Shown piece after piece: positions 59,866 through 64,000 of a DNA stretch of 64,000 nucleotides. The position numbers and the translations under genes are program-made. Under the pieces are notes generated by a model. That model saw nothing but the letters and a program-made list of their open reading frames with translations. It searched no databases and was not told where the DNA came from. Source of the DNA: Camillea tinctor (lineage: Eukaryota; Ascomycota; Sordariomycetes; Xylariales; Xylariaceae); NCBI GenBank assembly GCA_022578605.1, contig MU394063.1, forward strand, positions 186,001 through 250,000, written 5' to 3'. Numbering within the stretch: position 1 is the stretch's first letter; every line of letters begins with the position of its first letter.

Positions 59866-59931
59866 GTCACCCCCTGTACGGGCCACCAGCAATCCGTGCA
59901 TTCCCAATACTATCCCCATTACAACACCACC

Positions 59932-59946
59932 ATGGCGATGCTATGA
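59932..59946 (+). promoter_or_regulatory. upstream mini-ORF (4 codons)
   Basis: ATGGCGATGCTATGA lies 121 bases before the main ATG, in an excellent initiation context (ACCACCATGG), better than that of the main start (CTCCCAATGT). If it is in the leader it should reduce translation of the downstream protein or make it depend on reinitiation. Confidence 0.4.
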
Positions 59947-60067
59947 TCCTGCTTCCCAAATATCCCCAACTACTCGTTTCTCACCCCAACCCAGCCCTCT
60001 TACCAAAAGCTATCTCCACATCAACACTCACCCCACCGTCCTTCCCTCCCGCAACAACCCCCTCCCA

Positions 60068-60553
60068 ATGTCCACCCCGCCTCTCAGCCAACTGATCCCC
60101 GCCCCCTCCCGCACCCACCCCTTACACGCAAAATCTGTCTTCCTGGCAGGCAGCACGAGCGGGTGCGACTGGCGCGCGCCGCTCATCGTCGCGCTCTCGG
60201 GGTACCCGGTGACGATCTACGACCCCGCGCGCCCGGACTGGGACGGCAGCTGGGTAGAAGACGGGTCGTTCGCGCCGTGGCGCGAGCAGGTGGCGTGGGA
60301 GCTAGAGAAGCAGGAGGCGGCGGATTTGACCGTGGTATACTTCGGGGCGGGGAGTCTGGCGCCGGTGAGTTTGCTGGAGTTCGGGCTTGCGGCGGGGCGG
60401 GGGAGGGAGGTGGTGGTGGTGGTGGTGGTGGAGGAGGGGTATGCGAAGAGGGGCAATGTGAAGATGGTGTGTGAGCGGTTCGGGATTGTGTGTTTGGAGA
60501 GTGGGGAGGGGTTGGGGGAGGTTGTTGTGGAGAAGTTGGGGCTGAAGAGGTGA
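60068..60553 (+). CDS. nucleoside 2-deoxyribosyltransferase-like protein (PF15891 type)
   Basis: Single-exon frame of 161 residues, complete. The core reads VFLAGSTSGCDWRAPLIVAL, YDPARPDWDGSW, FAPWREQVAWELEKQEAADL and SLLEFGLAAG, which matches the nucleoside deoxyribosyltransferase-like (Nuc_deoxyri_tr2) family. These enzymes or relatives bind nucleotide-type ligands and exchange or hydrolyse the base; the Glu in LLEFGLA is at the position expected for catalysis. Near residue 118 there is a run of seven Val encoded by a GTG microsatellite (about 60409-60430), probably a variable loop. It is GC-rich throughout, unlike the flanks. No signal peptide; cytosolic. The start at 60068 gives the family's usual length. 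Confidence 0.85.
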   Translation: MSTPPLSQLIPAPSRTHPLHAKSVFLAGSTSGCDWRAPLIVALSGYPVTIYDPARPDWDGSWVEDGSFAPWREQVAWELEKQEAADLTVVYFGAGSLAPVSLLEFGLAAGRGREVVVVVVVEEGYAKRGNVKMVCERFGIVCLESGEGLGEVVVEKLGLKR

Positions 60554-61412
60554 TGGATGGGATTTGGTACTATGCTGTTTGCTTTTGGGTATTATGGGGT
60601 GAGGTGGTAGGAGGTAATGCTCGTCGAACGAGAGCTTAGAAAGTGGTGCATACGGAAGTCGTGTTGTTAGGAGCGGGTGGATTTCATATGGGGCTACGGA
60701 CTAGAACTATCATTCTTAGGAATCACAAAAGGTTAAAGATTTGGTTATACTCATGAGCTGCTTTACTATTTTCCGAGCTAGGGGGAAGACAGGAGATATA
60801 TAAACTGTCTCATCTCTGATGAGAAGAGATATTTCAGTCCACACCGAGCTTTCACACGCAAAGCAACACCACGCCTTCATGAGTACTTCATTCCTATTCC
60901 CATAGACGACAAATACATAGCACACATAACACCAAACACCCAGCATAATAATACTAATAAGACAATCATAATAGCACTCTTCCCTTTCCCTTCCCTATCC
61001 TTCCCCAATCCCTCCATTCATTCCATCAACACTCTCTTCTCCCTCCCCCCTCATACTCTCCCTTCGTCGAGGTAAAAGAGAAGAAAGTATATAACATGCG
61101 TACAAGACAAGTCGAGAGGATAGGAAGGTTAAACTACTCCCACAAGCAAGATCCGATCCCGTAGCTTAGGTAGACAGGCAGCAGGTATCTAAACCATCGG
61201 CACCACGCCGCATAAACTTTCCCCCCAGTCTCTCGAATTCCCCAGTCCCGTTGATCCTCCCATGAGTGAATGATGAGCAAAGAGGGTGAAAAAACAAGAA
61301 CGGGTATTACCCCACCAAACAGCCAGAGAATTCAGTATACTATACCATACCATACTTTATATCACGCTTAAAAAGGATAATCCCCTCCCCCAACCTCACT
61401 CTCTCAACCCCC
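60554..61412. other. intergenic region between convergent genes
   Basis: This contains the 3' ends of the deoxyribosyltransferase-like gene and of rad52. CT-rich stretches occur near 60975-61065. No gene seen. Confidence 0.55.
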
Positions 61413-63166
61413 TCACGCCATCTTCTGCCTCTTCGCATCCACCCCCGGCGGCCCCGTCCCCGTCCCCGCCGTCCCAGGCCCATTATTCGTCGAAACCTCC
61501 GTCAGCGGAGCCCTACCCGCCTCAACCGGCGCCCCCCCTCCAGGCGCAGGCCTCTTCATAGTCAGGGGACGGTACTGGCCCCTATTCCCGAGGGGACTCG
61601 CGGCCACGCCCCCCGGCGCACCGATCTGTCGCGCGTGCCCGAGCGCGGGGGGTTGCGGCGGCCTACCGGCATTGTGGGGAGGTAAGCGCGGTTGCGGGGG
61701 TGCTGGGCCGTCTTTACTAGAGGCGCTCGTGCTGGGGGCGACGTGCTGGCCGTTGCGGCCGACGGGCTTGGAGGAGCGGTGGTCGATGCCGGGGGTCTTG
61801 CGGATGGAGGGGCTGTCGTGGTGGGGGTCGAAGAGCTTGGCCCCCTGGGGGTTGATGGTGGCGGTGCCCGGGGGCGCGTCCTCGGGGACGTCCTTGACGG
61901 AGCGGGCGGAGAAGAAGGACACGGGCTCGGAGGGCGCGGCGTTCGGGGGGTTGGCGGCGTTGGGAGGGGGTGTGTTGGTGCGGTTGATTGTCGCCGCTTG
62001 CTGTGCAGCATTGATGCTGGCTGGCCTCGGTGGTTGCTGATGTTGCTGTTGTTGTTGCTGCTGCGGGTTAGGACGGCCCTGGAAATGTGGCCCCGGCCGT
62101 TGTGGGGGCTGATTGGGGGTCTGGGGGGGTCTAGATGGTTGCGCCGTAGGTCTAGACGGCGGTGGCTGCATCGGTCTTGGAGCACTATTTGTGGAAGATC
62201 TACTGCCAACAGGTACAGGTTGCGACCTATCATTGGAATTCGTTGCATTCGTTCCCTGGTCATGGGATGCGGGCAATACCACTTCATCAGGGTGGCCGTC
62301 TTCGGTGACACCGAAGTCGACCATATCAAAATCACCAAACTCCTCATCCAGCATATCTGACAAGGCTACATGTCCAGAAGATCAGTATCCGCCCAATCGA
62401 TATCATCAGAGTCAAACCCACCATGCGCACCAGCTTTCTCCGCCACTTTCGCCTCTATCTGCCTCACTGTGTCTGTTTTCGGCACTCCTGGCTCTTTTTT
62501 GATGTAGTCGGCGTGCCGGTGCAGATTATCCTCATCAAACCTAGTCGGTGCCACCTTGATCTTGGTCACCTTGGAGAGATAGTCCTTATCGTATATGCAG
62601 TTGCCCAACACATTCCCGAAATTCCGCAAAGCACGCTTCAATGCATCCGTAGTTCCCTCTTTCTTAGCCTTCTCGAAAGCTGCCGCCTTTCCCTTGCAGT
62701 TCTCGATGTGCCCGTAGCCGATATCCTCGTGGAACGTGCCATCTCGTAGGGTGACGCGGACGATGACGGAGAGACCGAGGGAGATCTTCATAGTCTGGGG
62801 GTTCTCGTCCACGAAGTCGACCTGGATGTTCTGAATACTCGAGGACCAGCCGTTGAATCCGAATACTTCGTTCGCGAGGGCGATGCATTTCTCGGCGGCG
62901 ATATAGTGAACCTTCTGGCCGGAGGGGCCGCTCCGGGACGACAGATACTCGGGGCCTAGTTGTTTCTCTAGGCGGGATTGCAGAGTAGCAATTTCAATGG
63001 CGGTGAATTCTGAAATGCGCGGTTTGGCCTCCTCGAAAGGGTTGGCGATGCCGCTGTGCTGGTCGCCTGGGCTATTTTATAGGGAAAGTCAGGTTAGCGA
63101 AGGGACGCGTGAGGAGGGTAAGACACGAGAAAAGGTTTGATCGAGAGGAAAAACATACGCGGGCAT
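61413..63166 (-). CDS. rad52: DNA repair and recombination protein Rad52
   Basis: Recombination mediator that anneals single strands and loads Rad51 on RPA-coated DNA in the nucleus. Three exons, 63166-63159 (8 bases, MPA split), 63071-62422 and 62365-61413, give 536 residues. The N-terminus MPAPGDQHSGIANPFEEAKP and the conserved core (EIATLQSRLEKQLGPEYLSS, KVHYIAAEKCIALANEVFGF, GWSSSIQNIQVDFVDE, GTTDALKRALRNFGNVLGNC) are the Rad52/22 DNA-binding domain, residues about 25-190. The Pro/Gln-rich C-terminal half (poly-Gln near the middle) includes the acidic block LDEEFGDFDMVDFGV, in the region that in other Rad52 proteins contacts Rad51 and RPA. The second intron (62421-62366, 56 bases) is inferred to reconcile a frame change; if retained, translation stops at a TAG just before exon 3. 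Confidence 0.93.
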
Positions 63167-64000
63167 GGCGATAAGTTTAGATGTTTCGACCGTGTGGAAT
63201 CATTGAATCATCAAGTAGTATGTTTTTTTTTTTTTTTCGAATCGGTCCAGTGTATCGTGATGTGATTCGTAATAGCCAAGGTTGGATTAGTCTATTATTT
63301 TTAGTACGAGCAGAAGGGGAAGTGGAAGTGGGAGCGGGAGTGGGAGTGTGGGAGTGTGTGACGGAAGGAAACGCGCTTCGGTTCACGGGTCGCATGGAAA
63401 ACCACTTTACCACGGCAACCCCACTAATGCTTACTTAATACGCGCAGGCAGACACCAGGTCACGAGACTTTGTCAACCACACTCATCCCAGCTTCCCTCT
63501 GTATCTATTAAATCGTTCTAGAACGCTAATCTGCCTTCCTTTATTTTAAATATCATTAAAGTTAGGTACGTATATCCCTAATAATCGAGTAATTACGTAT
63601 TACTTGCCTACCCAAGGCGCATACATGATTTACACCGGGGTGAAGACTTAATCCAGAAATACTTCCCACACCTGACATCACCTGCCTTAAACAACCCCTA
63701 ACTACATAATCTTCAATACAGATATCAGATACGCATATTAACTTATACTATGAAGTTTCCCATCTAGTTCAGCTATCTATTCAGCGTATTACAAGTCATA
63801 TTGAAAGTGCCATCAATGCATACCTCAACATCAGTCTCTATCCAATGCAACAGTAGAAGGAAGAGTAACCGTCCTGTGACGAGAAATAACCAAATCATAT
63901 GTTTTCCTAACACGCCACCATCGTCATGGGTATTCATATGTATAGAGCAAGGTCCAACTTGGAAATATCAGTAAATACAGTCTTGCACTTACATCTTTGA
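63167..64000. other. rad52 upstream region to the window edge
   Basis: This includes the rad52 leader and promoter, with a run of T (A on the coding strand) near 63223-63238 and a GGGAGTGGGAGT-type tract near 63325-63355. Nothing coding was found in the last 560 bases, which are AT-leaning. Confidence 0.5.

Noticed and set aside
61562..62360. Long overlapping frames on both strands over the rad52 3' half
   Set aside because: They are GC-driven shadow frames. The spliced Rad52 frame explains the region.

Overview
The window looks like a gene-sparse stretch of a filamentous ascomycete genome (Pezizomycotina, probably Sordariomycetes). The reasons are short GT-AG introns of about 50-70 bases, a Zn2Cys6 regulator with a fungal middle-homology region, a Rad52 with a typical filamentous-fungal N-terminus, two microsomal P450s, a fungal STAND/NLR protein, and AT-rich or stop-ridden sequence of the kind left by repeat-induced point mutation (RIP). 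All taxonomic statements are inference; no rRNA or other marker is present.

Layout. 1-1239 (-): an NAD-dependent epimerase cut by the left edge. 1.2-6.7 kb: non-coding, with an extreme AT-rich island (2.87-4.18 kb) made of inverted and direct copies of one degenerate unit. 6.8-8.5 kb (+): first P450. 8.5-13.9 kb: intergenic, including a GC-rich, ORF-poor block. 13.9-16.9 kb (-): Zn2Cys6 transcription factor of 961 residues. 19.9 kb (-): tRNA-Gly(UCC) with a 9-base intron. 20.4-20.6 kb: an assembly gap with unreliable flanks. 21.5 kb (+): a two-exon, ten-cysteine small secreted protein. 24.1-24.8 kb (-): a secreted-looking DUF1264 protein. 24.8-35.5 kb: almost empty, holding a 108-bp TA-flanked inverted-repeat element and one small Ser-rich protein. 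35.6-36.9 kb (-): a secreted protein with a poly-His head, a six-Cys module and a repetitive acidic tail. 39.3 kb: a 128-bp LTR-like insertion with perfect 5-bp target duplications.

42.6-52.1 kb holds a P450, a dead short-chain dehydrogenase, a dead FAD-linked oxidase and an intact phosphotransferase-fold kinase. This looks like the remains of a secondary-metabolite or catabolic neighbourhood; no PKS, NRPS or terpene synthase is visible. 54.0-58.0 kb (+): a nine-exon NLR-like STAND protein (reconstructed, 1167 residues), followed at once by a RIP-altered relative of the 39-kb element. 60.1 kb (+): a nucleoside 2-deoxyribosyltransferase-like protein with an upstream mini-ORF. 61.4-63.2 kb (-): Rad52.

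The right end (60-63 kb) and probably the epimerase and the transcription factor look like conserved housekeeping or regulatory sequence. The middle is accessory: secreted proteins, P450s, an NLR, decayed genes and mobile-element debris. Exon joins were worked out by hand from splice signals and reading-frame consistency; no transcript evidence or database search was available.
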